The translations under genes were made by a program, and so were the position numbers. From an uncultured Eubacteriales bacterium (lineage in GTDB: Bacteria > Bacillota > Clostridia > Oscillospirales > Acutalibacteraceae): a DNA stretch of 64,000 nt. The notes beneath the pieces were generated by a model. The model made no database searches. It saw nothing but the letters and a program-made list of their open reading frames with translations, and was not told the DNA's origin. Positions 48,680-56,914 of this stretch are shown one piece after another. Positions within the stretch are counted from its first letter, which is position 1. Every line of letters begins with the position of its first letter. The stretch covers positions 3,925-67,924 of the forward strand of contig CAKUMQ010000007.1 in the NCBI GenBank assembly GCA_934667845.1, read 5' to 3'.

Positions 48680-49684
48680 TCAAGTCCCCCCGACGACATT
48701 TTTCGCCGGAAAATACCCCTGCGCCGTCAGCGCGTCGGCGAGCAGCCCGGCATACAGCCGGTGGCCGCGGCTGTTCGGGTGCCACGGGTCGTCATACCAC
48801 TGCGCTGCCGCCTCCTGTGCGGACAGCCCCGCCAGTGCCGCCGCAAAGGCGGCATTGGCGTCGCACAGCGGGACGCCGGCCGCCGCTGCCGCCGACCGGG
48901 ATGCCTCCACATAGTCCGCGTAGAGCGCGCCGCCCTGCCACCGCTGGTCGCCGAGAATGGGCATAACGGTCATGAGCGTGACCGCCGCGCCCGCCGCCTG
49001 ACAGTCGCGCAGCAGGGCGAGCAGCCGCGCGGCATAGACCTCCGGCGGCGCCCCGGCGATCCAGTCGTTGATCGTATGCGCCTCACACAGCACGACGTCG
49101 GGGCGCAGCGGGCGGACGAGCTCGGCAAAATGCGCCTCCCGGTAGCGAAAGCAGGGACAGCTGCCGACGCCGCCGTTGACCACGGCGACGGCGCCCGCAT
49201 AGGTCTCGAGCCGGTACAGCGGCAGCGTACCGCGGGAGACGGTCAGGGTCAGCGTATGCGCCCCCTCCTCCAGCGGCACGGTCAGCAGCCGGCAGTCGAT
49301 CGGCTTCTCCCGTGCGGGCAGCGTGCCGCCGCCGACCGGGATGCCGTCGACCGATGCCGAAAAAGCGGCGGGCGCTTCGTCAAGCGCATATTCCAGACGC
49401 AGAAGCGCCCCCGAAAACGGCAGCGTCAGCCGCCCCGTCAGCAGCGCAAACGGCGGCGCAAAGGCAAGCCCGCCCGCCTTTGCCAGCGCCTTGGCGTCCC
49501 ATTCGGCGAACGACGCGCCGGTACGCGCAGCCGCCTCGCGGCGCAGGCAATCCACATAGCCGCCGAAGGAAAAGCCGGTCAGCCGCCGGTCGCCTGCCTC
49601 GGCAGGCGGGTCAAGGCTTTCGGTCAGTCCCGCCGCCCCCTGTCCCCAGGTGTGCGAGTCGCCGGTACACAAAATCCGCAGCAT
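48680..49684 (-). CDS. SGNH/GDSL-type hydrolase
   Basis: ATG 49684 with GGGAGG; 334 residues. Block I is CTGDSHTWGQG (Ser nucleophile in GDSH), block III AHTINDW, and block V DPWHPNSRGH with the catalytic Asp and His. An inserted beta-sandwich (about 105-185) separates blocks I and III. No signal peptide. Such enzymes are carbohydrate esterases, lipases or phosphatases-like esterases; substrate unknown. Confidence 0.85.
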   Translation of the reverse strand: MLRILCTGDSHTWGQGAAGLTESLDPPAEAGDRRLTGFSFGGYVDCLRREAAARTGASFAEWDAKALAKAGGLAFAPPFALLTGRLTLPFSGALLRLEYALDEAPAAFSASVDGIPVGGGTLPAREKPIDCRLLTVPLEEGAHTLTLTVSRGTLPLYRLETYAGAVAVVNGGVGSCPCFRYREAHFAELVRPLRPDVVLCEAHTINDWIAGAPPEVYAARLLALLRDCQAAGAAVTLMTVMPILGDQRWQGGALYADYVEASRSAAAAAGVPLCDANAAFAAALAGLSAQEAAAQWYDDPWHPNSRGHRLYAGLLADALTAQGYFPAKNVVGGT

Positions 49685-49708
49685 AGGTGATCCCTCCCTT
49701 TTTTCTTC

Positions 49709-49737
49709 ACTATACCATCCGTTTCCTGCCTTGTCCA
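49709..49737 (-). promoter_or_regulatory. Promoter of the SGNH hydrolase gene
   Basis: On the minus strand: TGGACA (49732-49737), 17-bp spacer, TATAGT (49709-49714). Confidence 0.75.
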
Positions 49738-49806
49738 TGCACGATCTTCCGAAAAAGTGCAAGGGGATTTTACCCGAATTTTACAAAGAATTAAACTTTT
49801 CCCCTC

Positions 49807-49835
49807 TTGTCAACCGCCGCGCGCGGGGCTATAAT
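49807..49835 (+). promoter_or_regulatory. Promoter of the GT2-GtrA operon
   Basis: TTGTCA (49807-49812), 17-bp spacer, TATAAT (49830-49835), 56 bp before the ATG. Confidence 0.8.
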
Positions 49836-49890
49836 TAAACTGTCGAATTTTTGCGGCTTTGGCCGCTTTTCGGATAAGGAGGCGGCGATC

Positions 49891-50928
49891 ATGGAACAAC
49901 GGCGCATTGCGCTGATCCCGGCATATGAGCCGGACGAAAAAATGCTGGCGCTTCTGCCGCAGCTGACGGCGGCGGGGCTTGCGGTCGTTGTCGTCGACGA
50001 CGGCAGCGGCCCCGACTATGCGCCGCTGTTTGAGGCGGCGAAGGCGTACGGCACCGTGCTGACCCATCCCGAAAACCGGGGCAAGGGCGCGGCGCTGAAA
50101 ACCGGCTACCGCTGGCTTTTGGAGCAGGACGGCGATCCGTTTACCGTCGTGGCGGTGGATGCCGACGGTCAGCACCGGCTGCCCGATGTGCTGCGCCTGT
50201 GCGAGGAGGCGGAAAAAACGCCGGATACGCTGGTGCTGGGCGGCCGCGCGTTTCAGGGCAAGGTGCCGCTGCGCAGCCGCATGGGCAACGCCATCACCCG
50301 CTTTGTGTTCACGCTCTCGACCGGTCTGCGCGTCCACGACACCCAGACGGGGCTGCGCGCCTGCGGGCGGGCGCTGCTGCCGTTTTTGCTCAGCGTCGAG
50401 GGCGACCGCTATGAATATGAGATGAATGTGCTGCTGCGCTGCTCGCGCGACAAGGTGCCGCTGCGCGAGGTGCCGATCGAGACGGTGTATATCGACGGCA
50501 ACGCCTCCTCGCATTTCAACGCCCTGCGCGATTCCGCCCGCATTTACAGGGAAATACTGAAATTTTCGCTCTCCTCGCTCGCCGCGTTTGTCGTGGACTA
50601 TCTGCTGTTTGCGCTGCTCTGTCTCTTTTTAAAGGAGTGGACCGCCAACATCCTCGCGCGGCTGTGCAGCGCCACGGTCAACTTTACGATAAATCGCAAA
50701 CTGGTATTCCGCAGCGACAAGCCGCTTTTGCGCTCGGCGCTGGAATATGCGCTGCTGGCGGCGGCCATTCTGGCGGGCAATACGCTGGTGCTGACCCTGC
50801 TTGTCGAGCGGGCGGGTATGCCGGAGCTGCTTGCGAAGCTCATCGTCGAGCTGCTGTTTTTCCTGCTCAGCTGGACGGTGCAGCGCTGTCTGATCTTCCG
50901 CCGCCGCACCAAAGCCAAAAAGTCCTGA
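49891..50928 (+). CDS. GT2 glycosyltransferase fused to a GtrA-like membrane domain
   Basis: ATG 49891 with AAGGAGG at 8 nt; 345 residues. The N-terminal GT-A domain has VVVVDDGSG and VVAVDADGQH (metal/nucleotide-sugar binding), then DTQTGLRACGRALLPFLL and RYEYEMNVLL, close to the dolichyl-phosphate-mannose-synthase type. The C-terminal ~115 residues form the four-helix GtrA domain (FVVDYLLFALLCLF, NFTINRKLVFRS, LLSWTVQRCLIFRR). Likely transfers a sugar to a polyprenyl phosphate and helps flip it, for wall glycan or teichoic-acid decoration. Confidence 0.9.
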   Translation: MEQRRIALIPAYEPDEKMLALLPQLTAAGLAVVVVDDGSGPDYAPLFEAAKAYGTVLTHPENRGKGAALKTGYRWLLEQDGDPFTVVAVDADGQHRLPDVLRLCEEAEKTPDTLVLGGRAFQGKVPLRSRMGNAITRFVFTLSTGLRVHDTQTGLRACGRALLPFLLSVEGDRYEYEMNVLLRCSRDKVPLREVPIETVYIDGNASSHFNALRDSARIYREILKFSLSSLAAFVVDYLLFALLCLFLKEWTANILARLCSATVNFTINRKLVFRSDKPLLRSALEYALLAAAILAGNTLVLTLLVERAGMPELLAKLIVELLFFLLSWTVQRCLIFRRRTKAKKS

Positions 50929-50944
50929 CTCGGGAGGGAGCCGC

Positions 50945-51976
50945 ATGTCTTTTCTGAAGCGTCCCGGCACAGCGGGCGTGCTCTACGCGCTGCTGCTTGC
51001 CGCTTTCACCCTGTATGTCGTGCTGGATACGTTTGTGATCCCGCAGCCGCTGCCGACACCGGAGCAGCCGGAGAGCAGCACTGCCTCGACTGTCGGCACA
51101 ACGCCGACGACCGGGGCAGCCGACACCGCCGTGACCGGCACGGGAACCGTGACCAAAGTGCCGCCCGAGACGCCGCTGCCCTCCGGCTCCGCCGTCAGCG
51201 GCGAACCGCTGACCTATACCGACAGCAGCATCTCGATCGTGCTGACGACCTATCGGGTCGAGGTATCCTCGCTCGAGAGCACAGCCGTGTATGTAGCGGA
51301 TATCCGCCTGTCGGATGTGTCGCTTTTAAAGACCGCATTCGCCAACGACACCTTCGGCGCCAACATCCGCGCCAAGACCTCCGACACCGCCAAAGCCCAC
51401 GGCGCCATCCTCGCGATCAACGGCGACTATTACGGCGCGCGGGTCAAGGACGGCGGTTATGTGCTGCGCAACGGCACCGTGTATCAGGATGTCGCGCTGA
51501 AAACCGCTGCCGACCGCACGACGGGGTCGATCGACGATCTTGTTATCCGGAAAGACGGCAGCTTTGCCATCATCAACGAGGCGCAAACGCCGATGTCCGC
51601 GCTTTTGGCAGACGGGGCGCAGCAGGTGCTGGCTTTCGGCCCCGCCATGCTGGAAAACGGCGCGCTGGGAGTCGGCAAAAATGAAAAGGGACTGGCGCGG
51701 GCGCTCAACCCCCGCACCGCCATCGGCATCTATGAGCCGGGACACTATGTGTTCGTCGTGGCAGAGGGGCGTCAGAAGCCCAAGGACTGCGGCATCTCGG
51801 TCTACCGCCTGGCGCAGTTTATGCAGGAGCTGGGCGTGCAGACTGCCTATAACTTAGACGGCGGCGGCTCGAGCGCGCTGTGGTTCAACGGCCAGCTGAT
51901 CAACCATCCGACCACCGACGGCAAGAGCTTTGCGGAAAGGGGCGTGAGCGACATTGTCTACATCGGATACCGCTAA
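50945..51976 (+). CDS. Phosphodiester glycosidase (NAGPA)-domain exported protein
   Basis: A 343-residue protein with an uncleaved-type N-terminal transmembrane helix (about 10-32), a Thr/Ser/Pro-rich linker (35-90) and a C-terminal NAGPA-like domain. Signatures are ILAINGDYYGARV, ALNPRTAIGIYEPGHYVFVVAEGR and the closing NLDGGGSSALWF. Named after the human uncovering enzyme that cleaves GlcNAc-1-P diesters; bacterial members act on cell-surface glycans. It sits 16 bp downstream of the GT2-GtrA gene. Confidence 0.88.
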   Translation: MSFLKRPGTAGVLYALLLAAFTLYVVLDTFVIPQPLPTPEQPESSTASTVGTTPTTGAADTAVTGTGTVTKVPPETPLPSGSAVSGEPLTYTDSSISIVLTTYRVEVSSLESTAVYVADIRLSDVSLLKTAFANDTFGANIRAKTSDTAKAHGAILAINGDYYGARVKDGGYVLRNGTVYQDVALKTAADRTTGSIDDLVIRKDGSFAIINEAQTPMSALLADGAQQVLAFGPAMLENGALGVGKNEKGLARALNPRTAIGIYEPGHYVFVVAEGRQKPKDCGISVYRLAQFMQELGVQTAYNLDGGGSSALWFNGQLINHPTTDGKSFAERGVSDIVYIGYR

Positions 51977-52400
51977 GGAGCGAAACGCCCTGCGCCGCGC
52001 CGCGCTCGTGTGGCTGTGTACCGCCGCGTTTGTCGCCGTGTTCGGGCGCGTCTATCAGGTGTTTTCCCATGACGTCTGGTCGCCCTCCATGGTATTTGCC
52101 GTTATGTACCCGCTGCTCGGCGGCGCGCTGCCGCTGACGGTCTGCGCGCTCTGCTCCGTGCGGGTCATTCCCGGGCGGCTGTGCCGCTGGCTGCTGTCGG
52201 CGGGGCTGGCCGCGCTGACCGTCGGCAGTGTGCTGACCGGCATTTTCGAGATCTACGGCACCACGAGCCGCCTGCTCGCCGTATACCGCTTTATCGGCTG
52301 GCCGCTTGTCGCCCTCGCCGCCTTGGTGTACCTGCTGGGCTTTTTTGCCCCCCGTCCGCGCCGGATAAGCCGCCACGGCGGTGAAAAAGCGGGGGAATAA
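51954..52400 (+). CDS. Four-TM membrane protein, unknown function
   Basis: About 148 residues with four hydrophobic segments (roughly 17-33, 45-66, 78-97, 110-129). The apparent start is TTG 51954, inside the end of the preceding gene; AAGGAG at 51974-51979 lies further in, in front of a CTG, so the exact start is uncertain. No family recognised. Co-transcribed with the phosphodiester glycosidase gene. Confidence 0.6.
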   Translation: MSTSDTAKERNALRRAALVWLCTAAFVAVFGRVYQVFSHDVWSPSMVFAVMYPLLGGALPLTVCALCSVRVIPGRLCRWLLSAGLAALTVGSVLTGIFEIYGTTSRLLAVYRFIGWPLVALAALVYLLGFFAPRPRRISRHGGEKAGE

Positions 52401-52496
52401 GCTGCGCCGGTCTCCCCGAAGCGCTTCCGTCTGCCGCGATAATCCCGCCGGGACGTACCCGGCACACGGAAAGCCGCTGAACCGAAAAGTAAACCA

Positions 52497-52537
52497 AAAG
52501 GGCTGTGATCCCGTTTAGAGGATCACAGCCCTTTTTT
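52497..52537. terminator. Bidirectional terminator between convergent genes
   Basis: A 16-bp stem AAAAGGGCTGTGATCC (52497-52512) and GGATCACAGCCCTTTT (52520-52535), with A/T tracts on both sides. It serves the rightward membrane-protein operon and the leftward thiN gene. Confidence 0.9.
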
Positions 52538-52603
52538 ATCCGCAGCTTTTTTACGGCCCCTTTTTCTTCTTCCAAACAGAGAACAGCACCGGCGCCGTCC
52601 CTT

Positions 52604-53233
52604 TTACGGCGTCAGCTCCGCCTGCTGCCAGTCGCCGTCCCACAGCACGAGCAGCCGCCCCTGCTCTGCCGTAATGCGCGCCTCCTGCCCCGGCAGAAAG
52701 GCGTTGCTGACCCCGATCGGAAAGCTGTCGGTCAGCGCGGCGCCGTCCAGCGGGTAATCAAGCCCCGCCAGCGTGACGCCGGTCACGGTGCGGTCGAGCG
52801 CAAACACCGACACGCGCCCCTGTCCGCCGCGCAGGCGCAGGGTGCCGCCGCAGACCACGGCGGCGCAGTCGCGCTCGCCCTGCAAAAAGCCGTGCGCGCC
52901 CCGCTCCGCCAAAAACAGCAGCACCTGTATATTGGCGAGCGTGTGGTCGAGCCGCCCGCCGCTGGCGCCGAGCAGCACAAACTGCCGGTAGCCGCGGGAC
53001 AGCCCCTCCCGCACGGCGAGCAGCGAATCGGTGTCGTCCTTGCGCACGGGGTGGCGCAGGACGGGCGCATTTTGCGGCACATAGCCGAGCGAATCAAAGT
53101 CGCCGACGACGAGATCGGGCGTCTGCCCGCCAAGCTGCTCCCATCCCTTGTCGGCGGCGATCAGCAGGTCGCCCGGCTGCTTTTGCGGCAGGTGGGTGGT
53201 CGGCAGCGCGCCGACAATATAACAGATCGGCAT
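52604..53233 (-). CDS. thiN: Thiamine diphosphokinase
   Basis: A 209-residue enzyme. VVGDFDSLG, RKDDTDSLLAV and GASGGRLDHTLANIQVL are the ATP- and substrate-binding motifs of the family, and SFPIGVSNAFLPG the thiamine-side motif near the C-terminus. It phosphorylates thiamine to TPP, the ligand of the riboswitch that controls the ThiT transporter 4 kb away. GAGGGG ribosome site. Monocistronic between terminators. Confidence 0.94.
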   Translation of the reverse strand: MPICYIVGALPTTHLPQKQPGDLLIAADKGWEQLGGQTPDLVVGDFDSLGYVPQNAPVLRHPVRKDDTDSLLAVREGLSRGYRQFVLLGASGGRLDHTLANIQVLLFLAERGAHGFLQGERDCAAVVCGGTLRLRGGQGRVSVFALDRTVTGVTLAGLDYPLDGAALTDSFPIGVSNAFLPGQEARITAEQGRLLVLWDGDWQQAELTP

Positions 53234-53250
53234 ATTTACCCCTCACTATA

Positions 53251-53291
53251 CAAAAAGTAAAGGCGCAGAGAGCCCTTACAGCCTCTGCGCC
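53251..53291 (-). terminator. Terminator of the rpmH-jag operon
   Basis: On the minus strand GGCGCAGAG (53291-53283) and CTCTGCGCC (53270-53262) form the stem; TTTACTTTTTG follows. Confidence 0.85.
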
Positions 53292-53362
53292 CACGCCGCC
53301 CGGCGGGAAAGCGCCCGCAATCACGCGGTGCAGCTTGCCCCGTCGGGCTTTGCGCTGTCAAT

Positions 53363-54301
53363 TTACAGGTCAAGGTCAATGCGGCCGTAGAGGCTGGCGC
53401 CGGTCTCCTTCTCCGATTCGGTACGGGAGGGAGGAGTCGCGCCGTCCGCGGTCGGCAGCGGATTGCTGCGGGGGACAAAGGTGCGGATCGGCCGGGCGGG
53501 GCGATCCTCCGCCACGGTGGGACGGTTGTCCCGCTGCGGACGACGCTCACTGCGGTCACTCCGCTCACCGCGGTCGCCCTCGGCACGCGGGGCACGCTCG
53601 GGACGGTCGCCGCTGCGCTCGCCGCCGCGGCTGCCGCGTCCGCGTCCGCCGCGCGGACGGGAATCCTTGCGGGGGTTGTCGTCGCTCGGGCCGATAACGA
53701 CATGGCGGTTCGGCTCGCTGCCGACGCTCCACGAGGTCGCGCCCTCGACGCCCTGCACCGCCGTGTGAATGATGCGGCGCTCATAGGGGTTCATGGGATC
53801 GAGCGAGTGCTTTCTGCCGGTGCGGGCGGCTTGTCCCGCCCATTTTTTCGCCAGCGCGATCAGCGACTGCTCGCGCTTTTCGCGATAGTCGCCGATGTCG
53901 ATAGTCACGCGGTAATAGCCGCCGCCCGCGCGGTTGGCAACGAGTCCGGTCAGGTATTGCAGCGCGTCCAGCGTGTCGCCGCGGCGGCCGATCACAAAGC
54001 CGAGATCCTCGCCGTCCAGCGCGATCACGCAGGAGCCCTCCTCCTCGGTGATCGACATGGAAGGCTCGGCGCCCATGGCAGCCAGCACTGTCCGCAGATA
54101 CTCCGCGGCAGCCGTAGCCGCCGTGGGCTTCACGGTGCCCTTTACCCGCGCCGGAGCGCCGCCGAACAGACCGAGCACCTTTTTCTGTGCCGCCTGCAGC
54201 ACCTCAAACGTCACGCGCTCCTCCGGCAGAGCCAGCTCCGCCAGGATCGCGGCTTTTGCCTCCTCTTCGGTGGCAGCTTCTTTCACAAGTTCTGTCAGCA
54301 T
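53363..54301 (-). CDS. jag: KhpB/Jag RNA-binding protein with an Arg/Gly/Glu-rich tail
   Basis: A 312-residue protein. Jag-N domain 1-52 (LGLFGGAPARVKG), KH domain about 80-150 (GFVIGRRGDTLDALQYL, GxxG loop 105-108), R3H domain about 150-205 (NPYERRIIHTAV with R175 and H179; GSEPNRHVVI). The last ~100 residues are low-complexity RGGRGRGSRGGERSGDR-type repeats and GDRGERSDR units, unusual in length. Jag binds RNA and affects cell-wall growth and sporulation in Gram-positives. It follows yidC by 6 bp. Confidence 0.95.
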   Translation of the reverse strand: MLTELVKEAATEEEAKAAILAELALPEERVTFEVLQAAQKKVLGLFGGAPARVKGTVKPTAATAAAEYLRTVLAAMGAEPSMSITEEEGSCVIALDGEDLGFVIGRRGDTLDALQYLTGLVANRAGGGYYRVTIDIGDYREKREQSLIALAKKWAGQAARTGRKHSLDPMNPYERRIIHTAVQGVEGATSWSVGSEPNRHVVIGPSDDNPRKDSRPRGGRGRGSRGGERSGDRPERAPRAEGDRGERSDRSERRPQRDNRPTVAEDRPARPIRTFVPRSNPLPTADGATPPSRTESEKETGASLYGRIDLDL

Positions 54302-54307
54302 AACGAT

Positions 54308-55525
54308 TTATCCCTCGCTTTTCTGATCGGTCTCCTCCGGCATATCGGAGGAAGCGGTTTCGGTGTCGGTGTCTGCCTTGGCCTCGGCATCATCGCTTGC
54401 CGCAGGCTTTGTCTTTGCCTTGGCGGATTTTTTCTTGCCGGCAGACGGTGCGGGCGTCTCCGCCTCCGTCTTTTCCTGCTCCGCCTCTTTCTGGCGGGAT
54501 TCCGCGAGGCGCTTTTTCTCAGCGGCCTTTTCCGCCGCGCGGCGGGCGCGCTTTTCCTGATATTCAATCTCCGCCTGCGCACGGATGGCGGCGGGATTGT
54601 ACATCTTATTGAGCACATAGGTCTGTACCAGTGCGATGAGGTTTGAGCAGATCCAGTAGATGCCGACGGCGCCCGGCACAATGAAGGAGATATAGACGGA
54701 GAACAGCGGCATAAAATACATCATGCCGTTGGTGCAGCCCGCCGCCTGCTGCTGCTCAGGACTCATGGAGCCCTTGTTGAAGTGCATGGACAGCAGCGAG
54801 GACGCGAGCGCGGTCAGGCCGGAGATGAGCGGCACGAGCCACAGCCAGTTAATCCCGGCAAAGCCGCCGTTCCACGGGTTTTCGAGGAAGTTCAGACCGC
54901 CGATATAAAACTGGCCGCGCATCTCGAGGAACTGGTCATAATAATCGGCGCCCGTGACATCCTTGCGTTTTTCGGCGTCCACCGCGTCGATGGCGGAGAT
55001 GATGAGCTGCTTGTTGTCCCCCTTGTCCATGAGGTTCATCAGCCGCAGCTCACGGTAGTAGCTGCCGGAGGTCGCCTCCTTCTGGGGGATGCGGTAGGTG
55101 TTGTCGCCCTTCTCCACCGCCGTGATGGAGGTGATGGACGCGTTGATGACATCGGAGGGGATGCCGGTCATGTGGGTCAGCGGCTTGTAGATCGCCGCGA
55201 TCACGCCGAACAGCACCAGCATCGGCACGAGGGTCGGCAGGCAGCCGCCCATCATGCTCACGCCCTCTTTTTCGTACAGCTCCTGCTGCTTTTGCTGCAG
55301 AAGCTGACGGTTGTTGGCGTATTTTTTCTGCAGCCGCTCGAGACGGGGGGCGAGCCGTGCCCGTTCGGCGGAGGATTTCTGGGATTTGAGGTAAAACGGG
55401 AAGGATACCAGCCGGATGAGGAGGGTGAAGAGGATGATCGCAACAAAATAGTTGTGAACCAGCTGGTAGATCAGACGCAGGAGCCATCCGAGCGGGATGG
55501 CGATCCAGTCAAACAGGGCAAACAT
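54308..55525 (-). CDS. yidC: Membrane protein insertase YidC/Oxa1 (SpoIIIJ type)
   Basis: A 405-residue insertase. The core starts YFVAIILFTLLIRLVSFPF (the insertase TM) and includes GGCLPTLVPMLVLFG and the second conserved TM pair WLWLVPLISGLTALASSLLS and GAVGIYWICSNLIALVQTY. The last ~75 residues form a highly charged, Ala/Lys-rich cytoplasmic tail that may contact the ribosome. There is an unusually long external insert (about 120-215). It inserts small membrane proteins with or without Sec. Confidence 0.94.
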   Translation of the reverse strand: MFALFDWIAIPLGWLLRLIYQLVHNYFVAIILFTLLIRLVSFPFYLKSQKSSAERARLAPRLERLQKKYANNRQLLQQKQQELYEKEGVSMMGGCLPTLVPMLVLFGVIAAIYKPLTHMTGIPSDVINASITSITAVEKGDNTYRIPQKEATSGSYYRELRLMNLMDKGDNKQLIISAIDAVDAEKRKDVTGADYYDQFLEMRGQFYIGGLNFLENPWNGGFAGINWLWLVPLISGLTALASSLLSMHFNKGSMSPEQQQAAGCTNGMMYFMPLFSVYISFIVPGAVGIYWICSNLIALVQTYVLNKMYNPAAIRAQAEIEYQEKRARRAAEKAAEKKRLAESRQKEAEQEKTEAETPAPSAGKKKSAKAKTKPAASDDAEAKADTDTETASSDMPEETDQKSEG

Positions 55526-55540
55526 GAAAAACCTCCTCGG

Positions 55541-55783
55541 TTATTTGTCGCGGCGGCGCTTTTTCGGCCAGGTGACGGGCACGGGGTCATAGCCGGAGCC
55601 GCCGAGCGGGTTGCACCGCAAAAGCCGGCGCAGCGCCAACCAGCCGCCCTTCAGCGCGCCGAAGCGGGTGAGTGCCTCGACCGCATAGGCGGAACAGGTG
55701 GGGGAGTAGCGGCAGTGGGCGCGGGTGTAGGGGGAGATGGCGCGCTGGTAAAACCGCACCAGCGCGATCAGCAGGCGGGTCAC
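55541..55783 (-). CDS. yidD: Membrane protein insertion efficiency factor YidD
   Basis: GTG 55783 overlaps the rnpA stop (GTGA) and gives 80 residues, the usual size; a longer frame runs into rnpA. Signatures are FYQRAISPYTRAHCRYSPTCSAYAVEAL and CNPLGGSGYDPVP. Amphipathic peripheral membrane protein that assists YidC, as its position between rnpA and yidC also suggests. Confidence 0.95.
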   Translation of the reverse strand: MTRLLIALVRFYQRAISPYTRAHCRYSPTCSAYAVEALTRFGALKGGWLALRRLLRCNPLGGSGYDPVPVTWPKKRRRDK

Positions 55784-56115
55784 GGCGCAAGCACCCCGAG
55801 CGCGCGCAGCTGCCGCTCCATGACGGCGGCGATCCGGGTGCTTTTGCATTCCGCCGTGCGCCCGCGCGCCACAAAGACGATATCATAGCCGCCCGTGACC
55901 GGCGGCTGCATGCGGAACGCCTCGCGGATGATCCGGCGGCAGCGGCTGCGCTGCACGGCGTTGCCCGCTTTTTTGCCCGTGGTGATGCCGATGCGGACGG
56001 TCCCGAGCCGGTTTTTCCGCACATAGGTCACGAGCACGGGATCGACCCGGCTCCTCCCGCGGTAATACAGGGTGCGGAATTCGGTATTGCTTTTAAGCGT
56101 GAGCCATTTCGCCAT
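55780..56115 (-). CDS. rnpA: Ribonuclease P protein component
   Basis: ATG 56115 has GGGGTGG 7 nt upstream and gives 111 residues; an ATG two codons earlier touches that site. The RNR signature is present as QRSRCRRIIREAF, preceded by IGITTGKKAGNAV. It is the protein subunit of RNase P for tRNA 5-prime maturation. Confidence 0.95.
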   Translation of the reverse strand: MAKWLTLKSNTEFRTLYYRGRSRVDPVLVTYVRKNRLGTVRIGITTGKKAGNAVQRSRCRRIIREAFRMQPPVTGGYDIVFVARGRTAECKSTRIAAVMERQLRALGVLAP

Positions 56116-56138
56116 CGTCATTCCACCCCGTTTTCACT

Positions 56139-56170
56139 ACAAAAAAAAGCCACACGATGGTGGCCTTTTT
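56139..56170 (-). terminator. Terminator-like hairpin between rpmH and rnpA
   Basis: On the minus strand GGCCAC (56165-56160 side) pairs with GTGGC (56153-56149), followed by TTTTTTTT. It probably allows partial read-through so that L34 is made in excess over RnpA. Confidence 0.7.
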
Positions 56171-56304
56171 CAATAGGTGAGCCGATTTCTGCCCTTGGCC
56201 CGGCGGCGGGCAAGCACCTTTCGGCCGTTGGCGGTCGCCATTCTCTTCCGGAAACCATGTTCCATCTTACGGTGCCGCTTTTTCGGCTGATACGTACGAA
56301 GCAT
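56170..56304 (-). CDS. rpmH: 50S ribosomal protein L34
   Basis: A 44-residue protein starting MLRTYQPKKRHRKMEHGFRK and ending with RRAKGRNRLTY-type sequence, essentially the universal L34 consensus. AAGGGGGAG ribosome site. First gene of the rpmH-rnpA-yidD-yidC-jag operon. Confidence 0.97.
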   Translation of the reverse strand: MLRTYQPKKRHRKMEHGFRKRMATANGRKVLARRRAKGRNRLTY

Positions 56305-56356
56305 GAGTTCTCCCCCTTTCGGGCGGCTGCAAAGCCGCAGCATTCTGCGAGTATCT

Positions 56357-56386
56357 ATTATATACCGAAGCGCCCGGAAAAGTCAA
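56357..56386 (-). promoter_or_regulatory. Promoter of rpmH
   Basis: On the minus strand: TTGACT (56381-56386), 18-bp spacer, TATAAT (56357-56362). Confidence 0.8.
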
Positions 56387-56468
56387 GCCTTTTTGCAAAA
56401 TTTGCGCCGTTTTTCTTCAGAGGGCGGCTTCCCGGCAAAAAAATTGTTGCTGCGGCGGCAAAAAGCCC

Positions 56469-56525
56469 TTGACAAGTGTGCTCTAATGCGTTAGAATAAG
56501 TCTGTAAGCTCTACCGCATTAGAGC
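56469..56525 (+). promoter_or_regulatory. Promoter and twin operators of the blaI/blaR-like pair
   Basis: TTGACA (56469-56474), 17-bp spacer, TAGAAT (56492-56497). Two dyads overlap and follow it: CTCTAATGCGTTAGA at about 56481-56495, within the spacer and -10, and GCTCTACCGCATTAGAGC at 56508-56525, over the start of transcription. Both share TCTA..TTAGA half-sites and are the likely binding sites of the BlaI-type repressor. Confidence 0.8.
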
Positions 56526-56542
56526 GAAAAGGGGGTAACATC

Positions 56543-56914
56543 ATGAAAACGCCGAAGGTATTTGAGAGCGAATACCGGTTCTGCCTGATCCTGTGGGAGC
56601 ATGAGCCGGTCAGGAGCGGCGAGCTGGTCGCGCTGTGCCGGGAACAGCTCGGGTGGAAGCCGACGACCACCTACACGGTGATGAAGCGGCTGGCGGAGCG
56701 CGGCATTCTCAAAAACGAGAACACCGTCGTGCGCGCGCTGGTGAGCAAGGACGAGGTGCAGGCGGCGGAGATCGACGAGATGGTGGAAAAGACGTTTGAG
56801 GGGTCGCTGCCCGCGTTTGTGGCGGCGTTCACCCGGCACCAGCGGCTCTCGGCGGACGAGATCGACGCCCTGCAGCAGCTGATCGACCGCTCCAGAGAGG
56901 AGGGGACGAAATGA
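56543..56914 (+). CDS. BlaI/MecI/CopY-family transcriptional repressor
   Basis: A 123-residue winged-helix protein (SEYRFCLILWEHEPVRSGELVALCREQLGWKPTTTYTVMKRLAERGIL) with a C-terminal dimerisation helix pair. It follows the twin operators and overlaps the sensor protease gene by 4 bp (ATGA), the classical blaI-blaR1 arrangement. It is expected to be cleaved when the sensor is activated. No beta-lactamase or PBP target is adjacent, so the regulon is unknown. Confidence 0.92.
   Translation: MKTPKVFESEYRFCLILWEHEPVRSGELVALCREQLGWKPTTTYTVMKRLAERGILKNENTVVRALVSKDEVQAAEIDEMVEKTFEGSLPAFVAAFTRHQRLSADEIDALQQLIDRSREEGTK

Noticed and set aside
56305..56542. Replication origin next to rpmH
   Set aside because: No cluster of DnaA boxes and no dnaA; the gap is explained by the rpmH promoter and the BlaI operators.
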